DNA of 64,000 nt from Paracoccus salsus (GTDB lineage Bacteria; Pseudomonadota; Alphaproteobacteria; Rhodobacterales; Rhodobacteraceae): NCBI RefSeq assembly GCF_021556615.1, contig NZ_JAKGGD010000002.1, positions 372,001-436,000 on the forward strand, read 5' to 3'. Position numbers and translations under genes: made by a program. Shown piece after piece: positions 17,261 through 25,999 of this stretch; the first letter of the stretch is position 1; every line of letters begins with the position of its first letter. The notes below the pieces were generated by a model, which was not told the DNA's origin, searched no databases, and saw only the letters and a list, made by a program, of their open reading frames with translations.

Positions 17261-18211
17261 ATGAAGACCGAACGACTGACACCAGATCCCGACGGGCTTG
17301 AACGCGCCGCCGATCTGCTGGTTCGCGGCCAGACCGTCGCCATGCCGACCGAGACCGTCTATGGCCTTGCGGGCGACGCCCGCGACGGGCAAGCCGTGGC
17401 ACGGATCTTTGCCGCCAAGGGCCGGCCGGCCTTCAATCCGCTGATCGTTCATGTCCCGGACCTGGACGCGGCGCGCCGGATCGCCGCGTTCCCCGACGAG
17501 GCGCTGGCGCTGGCCCAGGCCTTCTGGCCGGGCGCGCTGACGCTGGTGCTGCCGCTGCGCCGGGATTCGGGGCTGGCGCCGCTGGTCACGGCCGGGCTGG
17601 CGACCGTCGGGCTGCGTGTGCCCGCCCATCCCGTGGCGCAGGCCCTGCTGCACGCCTTCGGCGGACCACTTGCCGCGCCCTCGGCCAATGCGTCCGGGCG
17701 GGTCAGCCCGACCAGCGCCGATCATGTGCTGGACGCCGATGGCGGACTCGGCGGCCGGATCGCGGCGGTGCTGGATGCGGGACGTTGCCCGGTCGGGGTC
17801 GAATCGACCATCATCGGCTGGCCCCTGGGGCGGGCGACCCTGCTGCGCCCGGGCGGCATCCCGGCCGAGGCGATCGAGGCCGCGCTTGGCCACGGCCTGG
17901 CCCGGCCTGCCGCGGATCCGGGCCGCCCCAGCGCGCCCGGCCAGCTGGCCAGCCATTACGCCCCGAAGGCAAGCCTGCGCCTGAATGCCGTCAAGGCCGC
18001 ACCCGGCGAGACGCATCTTGGCTTCGGCACGCCCGGCCCGTTCAGCCTGTCGCCCACCGGTGACCTGACCGAGGCCGCCGCCAATCTGTTCGGCATGCTG
18101 CGCGAGGCCGATCGCCTGGGCCGCCCGATCGCGGCTGCGCCGATCCCCGATCACGGCCTGGGCGCCGCGATCAACGACCGCCTGCGCCGCGCCGCCGCGC
18201 CCCGCGACTGA
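17261..18211 (+). CDS. L-threonylcarbamoyladenylate synthase (TsaC/Sua5)
   Basis: This enzyme makes threonylcarbamoyl-AMP from threonine, bicarbonate and ATP for the t6A modification of tRNA. The start is the ATG at 17261. The YrdC-like domain has VAMPTETVYGLAGDA near residue 25, the KGRPAFNPLIVH block, and PSANASGRVSPT. A linker and a C-terminal Sua5 domain follow, starting around SAPGQLASHYAPKA. The 316-residue length fits the two-domain Sua5 form rather than the short TsaC form. It is divergent from the acyl-CoA dehydrogenase gene. Confidence 0.95.
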   Translation: MKTERLTPDPDGLERAADLLVRGQTVAMPTETVYGLAGDARDGQAVARIFAAKGRPAFNPLIVHVPDLDAARRIAAFPDEALALAQAFWPGALTLVLPLRRDSGLAPLVTAGLATVGLRVPAHPVAQALLHAFGGPLAAPSANASGRVSPTSADHVLDADGGLGGRIAAVLDAGRCPVGVESTIIGWPLGRATLLRPGGIPAEAIEAALGHGLARPAADPGRPSAPGQLASHYAPKASLRLNAVKAAPGETHLGFGTPGPFSLSPTGDLTEAAANLFGMLREADRLGRPIAAAPIPDHGLGAAINDRLRRAAAPRD

Positions 18212-18235
18212 GGTCGCCTTGTCCGCACAAGGAAT

Positions 18236-18272
18236 GCCGAAGCCGGGCCCCATCGAGGGGCCCGGCTTCGGC
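18236..18272. terminator. Bidirectional terminator hairpin
   Basis: A perfect 16-bp inverted repeat (18236-18251 and 18257-18272) with a 5-nt loop lies between the convergent threonylcarbamoyl-AMP synthase and glutamate dehydrogenase genes. There is no T tract, so it may act as an mRNA-stabilising hairpin or a terminator of the GC-rich kind. A C/G-rich stretch follows it. Confidence 0.8.
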
Positions 18273-18327
18273 GGCGGGGGCACACCCCCGCACCCCAGCG
18301 CCCGTCCCCTGCGGTTGCGCGACCCCG

Positions 18328-19755
18328 CTATAGCCCCAGCGAGCCATAGACGTTCGAGATCCGCCGGATCGCCACCACATAGGCTGCCGTGCGCAGATCG
18401 TCGACGCGGCGATTGGCCATCCAGACGTCGCGCATCTTTCCGAACGCCTCGCGCATCGTGTCGTCCAGACCCGAGCGCACCAGATCCAGCTCATCGGCGC
18501 CGTGCAGGAACTGTTCCCTGAAGCCGGCGGCCAGCTTGAAATTCGTGCCGGTGTCGGCCGAGATCCGCTCCAGCTCCTCGATCAGCATCCGCGCCCGGGC
18601 TTCCTCGTAGCGGCGCTCCATCCGGCCAAGGCTGATCTGCGACAGGTTCTTCACCCATTCGAAATAGGACACCGTCACCCCGCCCGCGTTGGCATACATG
18701 TCGGGGATGATGACCACGCCCTTGCGCTTGAGGATCTCGTCGGCGTCGGCGGTGACCGGCCCGTTCGCGGCCTCGATGATCAGCTTGGCCTTGATCCGCT
18801 CGGCATTGCCGGAATGGATCACGCTTTCCACCGCAGCCGGGACCAGGATGTCGCATTCATGCTCCAGCATGGCCAGGCCTTCCTCGTGATACTGACCGCC
18901 CGCGAAGCCGCGCACCCCGCCGGTCGCGACGATATGCCCGCGCAACGCGTCGATATTGATCCCCTGCGGGTTGACGATCGCACCGTCCCGCTCGATCACG
19001 CAGGTGATCAGCGCCTTGTCCTCGACCGACAGGAACTCGGCCGCGTGATAGCCCACATTGCCCAGTCCCTGCACGATCACCCGCTTGCCGGCCAGCGTGC
19101 CTTCCAGCCCGGCCTTCTTCATCACATCGACATGACGGAAGAACTCGCGCAGCGCGTATTGCACACCCCGGCCGGTCGCCTCGACGCGGCCCTCGATGCC
19201 GCCCGCTGTGCGCGGCTTGCCGGTCACGCAGGCTTTGGCGTTGATGTCGTCGGGATGCAGCCGCTTGTAGGCATCGGCCATCCAGGCCATCTCGCGCTCG
19301 CCGGTGCCCATGTCCGGTGCCGGCACGTTCTGGCTGGGCGAGATCAGGTTGCGGCGCGACAGCTCGTAGGTGAACCGCCGGGTGATCTTTTCCAGCTCCT
19401 CCGCGTTCCAGGCGCGGGGGTCGATGCACAACCCGCCCTTCGAGCCGCCGAACGGCACCTCGACCAGCGCGCATTTGTAGGTCATCAGCGCGGCGAGCGC
19501 CTCGACCTCGTCCTGGCTGACATCCAGCGAATAGCGGATGCCGCCCTTGACCGGTTCCATGTGTTCGGAATGGACAGACCGATAGCCGGTGAAGGTGTGG
19601 ATCTCGCCCCGCAGCCGCACCCCGAACCTGACGGTGTAGGTCGAGTTGCAGACCCGGATCTTTTCCTCAAGCCCCGGCGACAGATCCATCAGACCTGCCG
19701 CGTGCGTGAACATCCGTTCGACAGATCCCCTGAATGAGTTTTCCATATTCGCCAT
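18328..19755 (-). CDS. Glutamate dehydrogenase (Glu/Leu/Phe/Val family)
   Basis: This 475-residue enzyme interconverts glutamate and 2-oxoglutarate plus ammonia. The conserved blocks are MEPVKGGIRYSLDVSQDEV, KCALVEVPFGGSKGG with the catalytic lysine, and NVPAPDMGTGEREMAWM. The Rossmann motif is VIVQGLGNVGYHAAE near residue 225. The length and the PRTAGGIEGRVEATGRGV segment match the family. NAD rather than NADP use is likely for this group but not proven. A GGGAGG ribosome site precedes the ATG at 19755. It converges with the threonylcarbamoyl-AMP synthase gene, with a hairpin between. Confidence 0.94.
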   Translation of the reverse strand: MANMENSFRGSVERMFTHAAGLMDLSPGLEEKIRVCNSTYTVRFGVRLRGEIHTFTGYRSVHSEHMEPVKGGIRYSLDVSQDEVEALAALMTYKCALVEVPFGGSKGGLCIDPRAWNAEELEKITRRFTYELSRRNLISPSQNVPAPDMGTGEREMAWMADAYKRLHPDDINAKACVTGKPRTAGGIEGRVEATGRGVQYALREFFRHVDVMKKAGLEGTLAGKRVIVQGLGNVGYHAAEFLSVEDKALITCVIERDGAIVNPQGINIDALRGHIVATGGVRGFAGGQYHEEGLAMLEHECDILVPAAVESVIHSGNAERIKAKLIIEAANGPVTADADEILKRKGVVIIPDMYANAGGVTVSYFEWVKNLSQISLGRMERRYEEARARMLIEELERISADTGTNFKLAAGFREQFLHGADELDLVRSGLDDTMREAFGKMRDVWMANRRVDDLRTAAYVVAIRRISNVYGSLGL

Positions 19756-20046
19756 CTCGGCCTCCCCGCCTGAAATTAATGGTCGCGATACTGATTCGTT
19801 TTCCTCGCTGCGAAGCTAGGACAATCGTCGCAGATGTTCCACTTCCAAGCCCGGATCAGGGGTGGCGCGCACCGGCCGACGCGCGCCGGGCTTGCCACAG
19901 CCGCCAAATCGGCGATAAAGATCGTTCCATTACAAGCAATTCCTGCCCGTCCAATTTCAGATGAAACCAGAACACTCATCCCGGCATTCCATTCGGTCAT
20001 GTCCCGAGGCTCATGCCGATGGCGACGCATTCCAAGGGAACGAATC

Positions 20047-20694
20047 ATGAAAAAAGATCAGGCCTTCAACCCTGGCCGCAAGTTCGATCAGGTTCGCCGC
20101 GGCGCCAGGGAGGTCTTCTTCCGGGACGGATATGCAGGCTCAAGCGTCGACGACATTGCCAGCGCGTCGCGCGTGTCCAAGGCCACGCTCTACAGCTATT
20201 TTCCCGAAAAATCCCTGATCTTCCAGGACGTGCTGTCGAACGAGATGGACCAGATCTCGGCCCGGGCGCCGATTCAGATCGACACGGCGATGCCTCTGGC
20301 CGAGGCGCTTGCCCTGATGGCCCGGCAGATCGCGGGCTGGCTTGTCTCGCAGCCGGTCGTGCTGCTGCATCGCGCCAGCATCGCCGAGGCGTTCCGCTTT
20401 CCCGACCTCGCGCGTCGCTACCACGCACTGCTCCAGACGTTGCTGCACGATACGGTTCGGGAACATCTGGACCGCTGGGTGGCCATGAACCAGTTGCATA
20501 TCGACGACACGTCGCTGGCAGCCGCGCAACTGGTCCGACTGTCCGGTGCCGTGGTCCACGAGCCCGCGCTTCTGGCCGGGGCGACCGAGCCCGATGAATC
20601 CACCATCCACCGGATCGGTGACGGCGCGGCGCGTGTCTTCCTTGCGGCGCACGGGGCGGAACGCAGCGAGGCGTCGCTTGCAGCCCCTGGCTGA
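20047..20694 (+). CDS. TetR/AcrR family transcriptional regulator
   Basis: A 215-residue regulator. The ATG at 20047 follows an AAGGGA ribosome site and opens MKKDQAFNPGRKFDQV. The TetR helix-turn-helix is SVDDIASASRVSKATLYSYF with EKSLIFQDVL. The C-terminal effector domain is helical and of the AefR-like type. Ligand and targets are unknown. The 291-bp divergent region with glutamate dehydrogenase (19756-20046) could hold operators for both genes, but I see no obvious palindrome I would commit to. Confidence 0.92.
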   Translation: MKKDQAFNPGRKFDQVRRGAREVFFRDGYAGSSVDDIASASRVSKATLYSYFPEKSLIFQDVLSNEMDQISARAPIQIDTAMPLAEALALMARQIAGWLVSQPVVLLHRASIAEAFRFPDLARRYHALLQTLLHDTVREHLDRWVAMNQLHIDDTSLAAAQLVRLSGAVVHEPALLAGATEPDESTIHRIGDGAARVFLAAHGAERSEASLAAPG

Positions 20695-20856
20695 CGGGCG
20701 GACGGGCCGAGGGTCGGCAGATAACCGCCGAAACGATGACGCGCCGATGATCGAAACGTGATTCCCCTGCCGGGTTCTCAACCCGTGGCGGACATCCTAT
20801 AACCATCGCCAGGACAATACCGCCCCGGCAAGGGGCTACCGAGGGACGCCGACACC

Positions 20857-21198
20857 ATGTTCAACACGAAGATCCTTTCCATTGCGGCGGTCGCCGCCGC
20901 GCTTGCCGGCTGCGCGCCGGCGCCCGCACCGGCACCCATGCCGGTCGCCGTGGCCCCCATTCCGCCTGTGCCGACCTCCGGCATCGCCGGGCTCGAGGAA
21001 CGCCAGCCCGACCTGTGCGACGCCGGCGATTACGTGCCCTATCTGGGGCAGCCAGGCTCGATCATCCCGACGCTGGCGATCACCCGCGAATACCGCGTGG
21101 TCGAATATCGCGGCATCGAGCCGCAGGAATACAATCCGCAGCGGATCGTGTTCCGGCTGGATGGCTCGGGCAATATCTACAACATCGATTGCGGGTGA
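20857..21198 (+). CDS. Lipoprotein with I78-type peptidase-inhibitor domain
   Basis: A 113-residue protein with a lipobox (LAGC, Cys19) after a short signal sequence. A Pro/Ala-rich tether (APAPAPAPMPVAVAPIPP) projects a small C-terminal domain. That domain reads LCDAGDYVPYLGQPGSII near residue 53 and ends NIYNIDCG, matching the I78 inhibitor pattern of two cysteines, the C..xxYxxLxGQ block and a final strand with Cys. It is followed 4 bp later by a second protein of the same type. The presumed role is blocking proteases in the envelope, inferred from the family. Confidence 0.85.
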   Translation: MFNTKILSIAAVAAALAGCAPAPAPAPMPVAVAPIPPVPTSGIAGLEERQPDLCDAGDYVPYLGQPGSIIPTLAITREYRVVEYRGIEPQEYNPQRIVFRLDGSGNIYNIDCG

Positions 21199-21202
21199 TC
21201 CC

Positions 21203-21487
21203 ATGCGCCTTTCCAGCCTGCTTCCCGGACTGTGCGCCGTCGCAGTCCTCGCCGCCTGCGAGCCAGTCGCGCCGCCCGTGCTGCCAGACCCGCCCGCCGA
21301 TGAATGCGGCGCCGCGGGCTATCAGGGCCTGGTCGGTCAGCCGCGCGACATCCTGCGCCCGATGACCTTCCCGCTTGGCACGCGGGTGATCGGCCCCGAC
21401 GACGCGGTCACCGCCGATTTCCAGCCCGAACGGCTGAATATCGAATACGGGCGCGCGGGGCGGATCGAAAAGGTCAGCTGCTTCTAG
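21203..21487 (+). CDS. Second I78-type peptidase-inhibitor lipoprotein
   Basis: A 94-residue protein starting at the ATG at 21203. It has a signal sequence and a lipobox (LAAC, Cys19), then a short Pro-rich linker. The inhibitor domain is CGAAGYQGLVGQPRDIL followed by GTRVIGPDDAV, LNIEYGRAGRIEKVSCF at the end. This fits the I78 family (Cys, Tyr, Leu-Val-Gly-Gln, C-terminal Cys) better than its neighbour does. The two genes are clearly paralogous and 4 bp apart, so co-transcribed and probably co-expressed. They may form a pair with different targets. Confidence 0.85.
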   Translation: MRLSSLLPGLCAVAVLAACEPVAPPVLPDPPADECGAAGYQGLVGQPRDILRPMTFPLGTRVIGPDDAVTADFQPERLNIEYGRAGRIEKVSCF

Positions 21488-21499
21488 GCCGCCAGACAG

Positions 21500-21534
21500 C
21501 GGGCGCCGCGCCGCCGGCACCGCCGCCCGTTTTT
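21500..21534 (+). terminator. Intrinsic terminator after the I78 pair
   Basis: A CGGGCG / CGCCCG stem (21500-21505 and 21524-21529), with further GC-rich pairing possible inside, is followed directly by five Ts at 21530-21534. This is one of the few hairpins here with a clear T run, and it lies just after the second inhibitor gene. Confidence 0.75.
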
Positions 21535-21571
21535 CGTTGCGTTGGCCTGCGCCGGGTGTCACCATTCCGTC

Positions 21572-21907
21572 ATGATGAACGCTTCACCGCCGTTTCAGGC
21601 CGATGTCGATCGCGTGGTCTTCAACCGGCAGGAACTGACGGCGATCCTGTCGGTCTATGGGCGTTTCGTGGCTGCCGGCGAGTGGCGCGACTACGCGATG
21701 TCGTTCCTGCGCGATGCCGCCGTGTTCAGCGTGTTCCGCCGGGCGACCGAACATCCGCTCTACCGGATCGAGAAGCGTCCGAAGCTGCGCGCCGCGCAGG
21801 GGGCCTATGCCGTGATCGGCATGGATGGCCGGATCCTGAAACGCGGCCACGACCTGGCCCAGGTGCTGAAGATCCTTGAGCAAAAGCTGATCCGCGCGGT
21901 CGATTGA
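21572..21907 (+). CDS. DUF2794 domain protein
   Basis: A 111-residue protein starting at the tandem ATGs at 21572 and 21575. It has the family pattern: VVFNRQELTAILSVYGRFVAAGEWRDYA, then FSVFRRATEHPLYRIEKRPKL, and a final KRGHDLAQVLKILEQKL. DUF2794 proteins are small, conserved in Alphaproteobacteria and of unknown function. No signal peptide or membrane segment is seen. It converges with hrpB, with 56 bp between. Confidence 0.9.
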   Translation: MMNASPPFQADVDRVVFNRQELTAILSVYGRFVAAGEWRDYAMSFLRDAAVFSVFRRATEHPLYRIEKRPKLRAAQGAYAVIGMDGRILKRGHDLAQVLKILEQKLIRAVD

Positions 21908-21963
21908 GACCCCCGACCCGGGCTGCGGGGTGCTGCGACAGGGCGCAGCCGTTGCGCGCCGCC

Positions 21964-24462
21964 TCAGCTTCCCCTTGGCTTGGCCCGCGTCGTCGGATCG
22001 GCCGAGGTCGGGTCCTCGGGCCAGGGATGGCGCGGATAGCGCCCGCGCATGTCCTTGCGCACATCGGCATAGCTCGACGTCCAGAATCCCGGCAGGTCGG
22101 TGGTGACCTGCACCGGCTTGCCGCCCGGCGACAACAGGCTGATCCGCAAAGGCTTTCCGCCGACGACCGGATGCCGTGTGACGCCGAACAGCTCTTGCAG
22201 GCGCAACGCGATCGAGGGCGTCTCGTGGTCGTAATCGATCGGCACCCTGCGCCCCAGAGGCGTGACGAAATGCGCCGGAACCTCGGCTGCAAGGCGCTGT
22301 TGGCCGTCCCAGCCGATCCGCGCCTTCAGCGGCTCGACCAGATCCAGTGCGCGCAGATCGGCCAGCGTCCGCGCCCCGCCCAGCCAAGGCAGCAGCCATG
22401 CGCCATCCTCCAGCAACGTCGGGTCATCCACCGCCCCCAGACCATCCACCAGCGCGATCCGCGCCCGCAGGCGCGCCGCCGCCCTGGTCCACGGCAGCCC
22501 GTCCTGGCGCAGCCCCTCCAGTGCGGCCAGCGCCACCGCCTCCTGAGGCGCCTCGGGCCAGGGCCGATCCGACAGCAACAGCGACCCCAGGCGCTCCTGC
22601 TGCCGCGCCAGCACCCGCCCCTCCCGGCGCGACCATTCGCACAGGCAGAGCGGCTCGATGCGGTCGCCATGCAGCGCGCGCAGTTCGGCTTCGTCCAGCG
22701 CCACGGCCATCCGCACCCGCGCCTCGCGCTGATCGCCGTCCAGATCGACCGCCACGATCAGCCGCTGACCGGCCAAGGGATCGGCGATGTCCATCGCCGC
22801 ACCCTTTCCGCCCGACAGGATCCATCGCGGCTGGTCGCCCTTGCGCCGCAGGCCGATCCGGTCGGGATAGGCCAGCGATGCCGCGCCGCCCGGCGAAAGC
22901 TGCCGGTCCTCGCCCATCGCCTCGAAGCCCGCCTGAGAGGCGCGAACGCGGGGGGGTGCGGGGGGGCGGTCAGCCCCCCCGCCGTCGCGGGACGCAACCA
23001 GCCGGCGCAGGCGACGCGATTCGTCGCGGATCCTCTGGATCGCGGCACGATGGATTTCGAAGGGATGGCGTCTGGCGAAACCTTCGGGATCGCGAATCGC
23101 CGTCAGCCGCAGAGCCAGATCCGAGGGCGCGCCGCGCAGGGGATCGCGATCGGACAGAAGTGCCGCCATATCCGCCGCTTCGGCGCCGGCTTGGATCAGC
23201 ATATGCGCCAGTCGCGGATGCAGCGGCAGCCGGGCCAGCGCCTTGCCGTGATCGGTGATCCGGCCGTCGCGATCCAGCCCGCCCAGCCCGGCCAGCAGGG
23301 CCCGCGCCTCGGACATCGCGGCCTCGGGGGGCGCTGTCAGAAACGCCAGTTCCCCCGGTTCGGCCCCCCAGGCGGCCAGTTCCAGCGCCAGCCCCGTCAG
23401 ATCCGCCACGGCAATCTCGGGCGGTGCGAAAGAGGGCATCGCGCCCTCTTCGGCCCTTGCCCACATCCGGAAACACAGCCCCGGCGCGACCCTTCCTGCC
23501 CGGCCGCGCCGCTGATCGGCTTCGGCGCGACTGACGCGCTCGGTGACCAGTCGCGACATGCCGCTGCCCGGATCAAAGCGCGCCCGGCGTGCCCGTCCGG
23601 CGTCGACGACCACCCGCACCTCGGGAATGGTCAGCGAGGTCTCGGCGATCGCCGTGGCCAGCACGATCCGCCGGCACGCGCCCGGCGATGACAAGGCCAG
23701 ACGCTGCGCGGACGCATCCAGCGCCCCGTAAAGCGGCAGCACCTCGCACCCGGTGTTCGCCAGCCTGGCCATCACGCCGCGGATCTCGCGTTCGCCCGGC
23801 AGGAAGGCCAGGATCGAGCCGCCGGTCTCGCGTGTCTCGCGCTCGGCGCGGGCGATCAGCGTGGCCGTCTCGTCGATCACCCGCGTCCCGACGGGCAGCG
23901 GGCGGTCCAGCCAGCGTGTCTCGACGGGGAAGGACCGGCCTTCGGACCGGACCACGGGGGCGTCGTCCAGCAAGGCCGAGACCGGCGCCGCATCCAGCGT
24001 GGCCGACATCACAAGGACCGCAAGATCCTCGCGCAGCGCGCCGCGCGCCTCCCAGACCAGCGCCAGCCCCAGATCGGCATTCAGGCTGCGCTCGTGGAAC
24101 TCGTCGAAGATGACGCATCCGATGCCGGTCAGCGCCGGGTCGGACTGGATCATTCGCGTCAGGATTCCCTCGGTCACGACCTCGATCCGCGCGCCGCGCA
24201 CCGCCTCGCCCCGGATGCGGTAGCCCACGCGACCGCCGACCTGCTCGCCCAGCCCCTCGGCCAACCGCTCGGCGGCGGCCCGCGCGGCCAGCCGGCGCGG
24301 CTCCAGCATCACGATCCGGCCTGCGATCTGATCCAGCAAGGCCAGCGGCACCCGCGTCGTCTTGCCCGCGCCGGGCGGGGCGACCAGGACGACGCGGCCA
24401 TGCCGGGCCAGGGCCGCGCGCAGCGCGGGAAGTGCATCATCGATCGGCAGCGGGTCGGACAT
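21964..24462 (-). CDS. hrpB: ATP-dependent helicase HrpB
   Basis: An 832-residue DExH-box RNA helicase. The start is the ATG at 24462 (MSDPLPIDDALP). The Walker A motif is VAPPGAGKTT near residue 35. DEFH appears as IFDEFHERS, and SAT as LVMSATLDA. The helicase C-terminal domain carries the QRRGRAGR motif, and a family-specific C-terminal half ends around AEVPAHFVTPLGR. Residues about 495-508 are a Pro/Gly-rich insert encoded by a G/C-tract repeat (see 22960-22980). The cellular target is not settled for HrpB. Loss of this insert would not affect motifs. Confidence 0.93.
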   Translation of the reverse strand: MSDPLPIDDALPALRAALARHGRVVLVAPPGAGKTTRVPLALLDQIAGRIVMLEPRRLAARAAAERLAEGLGEQVGGRVGYRIRGEAVRGARIEVVTEGILTRMIQSDPALTGIGCVIFDEFHERSLNADLGLALVWEARGALREDLAVLVMSATLDAAPVSALLDDAPVVRSEGRSFPVETRWLDRPLPVGTRVIDETATLIARAERETRETGGSILAFLPGEREIRGVMARLANTGCEVLPLYGALDASAQRLALSSPGACRRIVLATAIAETSLTIPEVRVVVDAGRARRARFDPGSGMSRLVTERVSRAEADQRRGRAGRVAPGLCFRMWARAEEGAMPSFAPPEIAVADLTGLALELAAWGAEPGELAFLTAPPEAAMSEARALLAGLGGLDRDGRITDHGKALARLPLHPRLAHMLIQAGAEAADMAALLSDRDPLRGAPSDLALRLTAIRDPEGFARRHPFEIHRAAIQRIRDESRRLRRLVASRDGGGADRPPAPPRVRASQAGFEAMGEDRQLSPGGAASLAYPDRIGLRRKGDQPRWILSGGKGAAMDIADPLAGQRLIVAVDLDGDQREARVRMAVALDEAELRALHGDRIEPLCLCEWSRREGRVLARQQERLGSLLLSDRPWPEAPQEAVALAALEGLRQDGLPWTRAAARLRARIALVDGLGAVDDPTLLEDGAWLLPWLGGARTLADLRALDLVEPLKARIGWDGQQRLAAEVPAHFVTPLGRRVPIDYDHETPSIALRLQELFGVTRHPVVGGKPLRISLLSPGGKPVQVTTDLPGFWTSSYADVRKDMRGRYPRHPWPEDPTSADPTTRAKPRGS
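22960..22980. repeat. REP-like G7/C7 hairpin inside hrpB
   Basis: Seven Gs (22960-22966), a 7-nt spacer and seven Cs (22974-22980) form a strong hairpin within the hrpB coding sequence, flanked by another G6 run (22951-22956). Comparable G/C-rich stretches lie after the threonylcarbamoyl-AMP synthase gene near 18273 and after glpX near 32526. It encodes a low-complexity linker rich in Gly, Pro and Ala. Confidence 0.6.
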
Positions 24463-24628
24463 GCCTGCGTTATGGCGAAGCCTGACCCGGCTGAAAAGCA
24501 CCCTTGCGCCGCGATCGGACCGGATGCGGCTGCGGATGCGGCCTCGCCGCCCGAACTCTGCCCACACCCTACACATTCCAGACGCCAACGCCTATCGTGC
24601 GCCGACCGGCTGGTCTGCGGAGTAGGTG

Positions 24629-25999
24629 ATGGGCATTGGCAGCGATCTGATGGCGGGGCTGGGACTGGGTGATCCGATCATCCGGCTTGGCGTGACCGGG
24701 TTGTCGCGCGCCGGCAAGACCGTGTTCATCACGTCGCTGGTCGCCAATCTGATGGATCGCGGACGCATGCATGCGCTGCGTGCGGCCGCGGATGGCAGCC
24801 TCAAGGCCGCGTGGTTGCAACCGCAGCCCGACGACACCGTGCCGCGCTTCGATTTCGAACGGCATCTCTCCGCCCTGACCGGCCCCGAGCCACACTGGCC
24901 CGACGGGACCCGCCATGTCAGCCAGCTGCGACTGTCGCTGCGGATGGAGCCGCGAGGACTGTTTTCGGGCCTGCGCGGCCCGCAGACGGTTCACCTGGAT
25001 ATCGTCGATTATCCGGGCGAGTGGCTGCTGGACCTGCGCCTCATGGAAAAAGGTTTCGGGGAATGGTCGACCGAAGTCCTTGACCGGATCGAGCAGCGGC
25101 CCGGGGCGGCCGACTACATGGCCGCTCTGGCGTCGGTCGGTCCCGGCGCCGCGTTCGACGAACCGACTGCCCAGACGCTCGCCCGGATCTACACCGAGCA
25201 TCTGCAGGCCTCGCGGGAGGCCGGGTTTTCGGACTGCACGCCGGGCCGCTTCCTGATCCCGGGCGAGATGGCCGGCTCGCCCGCGCTGACCTTTGCACCG
25301 CTGCCTGCAAGCCTGCGCGAGGGGCGGCTTCATCGCGAGTTTCGCCGCCGCTTCGACGCCTACAAGTCGCGCGTCATCAAGCCGTTCTTCCGCGATCACT
25401 TTGCCCGAATCGACCGCCAGGTAGTGCTGGTCGATGTGCTGGGCGCCATCCATCAGGGCCCGCCCGCGGTCGAGGACATGCGCCGCGCGATGGCCGACAT
25501 CCTGACCGCGTTCCGACCCGGAAGGGCAGGCTGGCTGGCGCAGATCCTCGGCACGCGCCGGGTCGAACGCATCCTGTTCGCCGCCACCAAGGCCGATCAC
25601 CTGCACCATATCCAGCATAATCGCCTGACCGCGATCCTGTCGGCGACGCTGCGCGAGGCGCGCGATCGGGCCGACTTCTCGGGCGCGCGAACCGAGGCGA
25701 TGTCGATTGCGGCGCTTCGCGCCACGACCGAGGACATGATCCGCCAGGATGGCGATGACCTGCCGGCCGTGCGCGGTCGGCTGCTGGACGGGCGCCAGGC
25801 GGCCTTCTATCCGGGCGAGTTGCCCGCCGATCCCGCGCTGCTTCTGCATCCGGCCCGCGCCGGGGCGGATCAATGGCTGGACGGCGACTATGCGATCATG
25901 AACTTCGCGCCCGCAGCGATGACCGCCCGCCCCGGCGATGGTCCGCCGCATATCCGGCTGGACCGTGCCGCCGAATTCCTGATCGGAGACAGGCTGTGA
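24629..25999 (+). CDS. ycjX: YcjX family P-loop protein
   Basis: A 456-residue protein of the YcjX/DUF463 family, P-loop proteins of uncertain function, often with a stress link. The P-loop is GLSRAGKTVF near residue 25. Other conserved blocks are HLDIVDYPGEWLLDL, PFFRDHFARIDRQVVLVDVL and ILFAATKADHLHH. Start is either the GTG at 24626 or the ATG at 24629; I use the latter. The next gene overlaps its stop as GTGA, the same gene order as ycjX-ycjF in other bacteria. Confidence 0.93.
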   Translation: MGIGSDLMAGLGLGDPIIRLGVTGLSRAGKTVFITSLVANLMDRGRMHALRAAADGSLKAAWLQPQPDDTVPRFDFERHLSALTGPEPHWPDGTRHVSQLRLSLRMEPRGLFSGLRGPQTVHLDIVDYPGEWLLDLRLMEKGFGEWSTEVLDRIEQRPGAADYMAALASVGPGAAFDEPTAQTLARIYTEHLQASREAGFSDCTPGRFLIPGEMAGSPALTFAPLPASLREGRLHREFRRRFDAYKSRVIKPFFRDHFARIDRQVVLVDVLGAIHQGPPAVEDMRRAMADILTAFRPGRAGWLAQILGTRRVERILFAATKADHLHHIQHNRLTAILSATLREARDRADFSGARTEAMSIAALRATTEDMIRQDGDDLPAVRGRLLDGRQAAFYPGELPADPALLLHPARAGADQWLDGDYAIMNFAPAAMTARPGDGPPHIRLDRAAEFLIGDRL

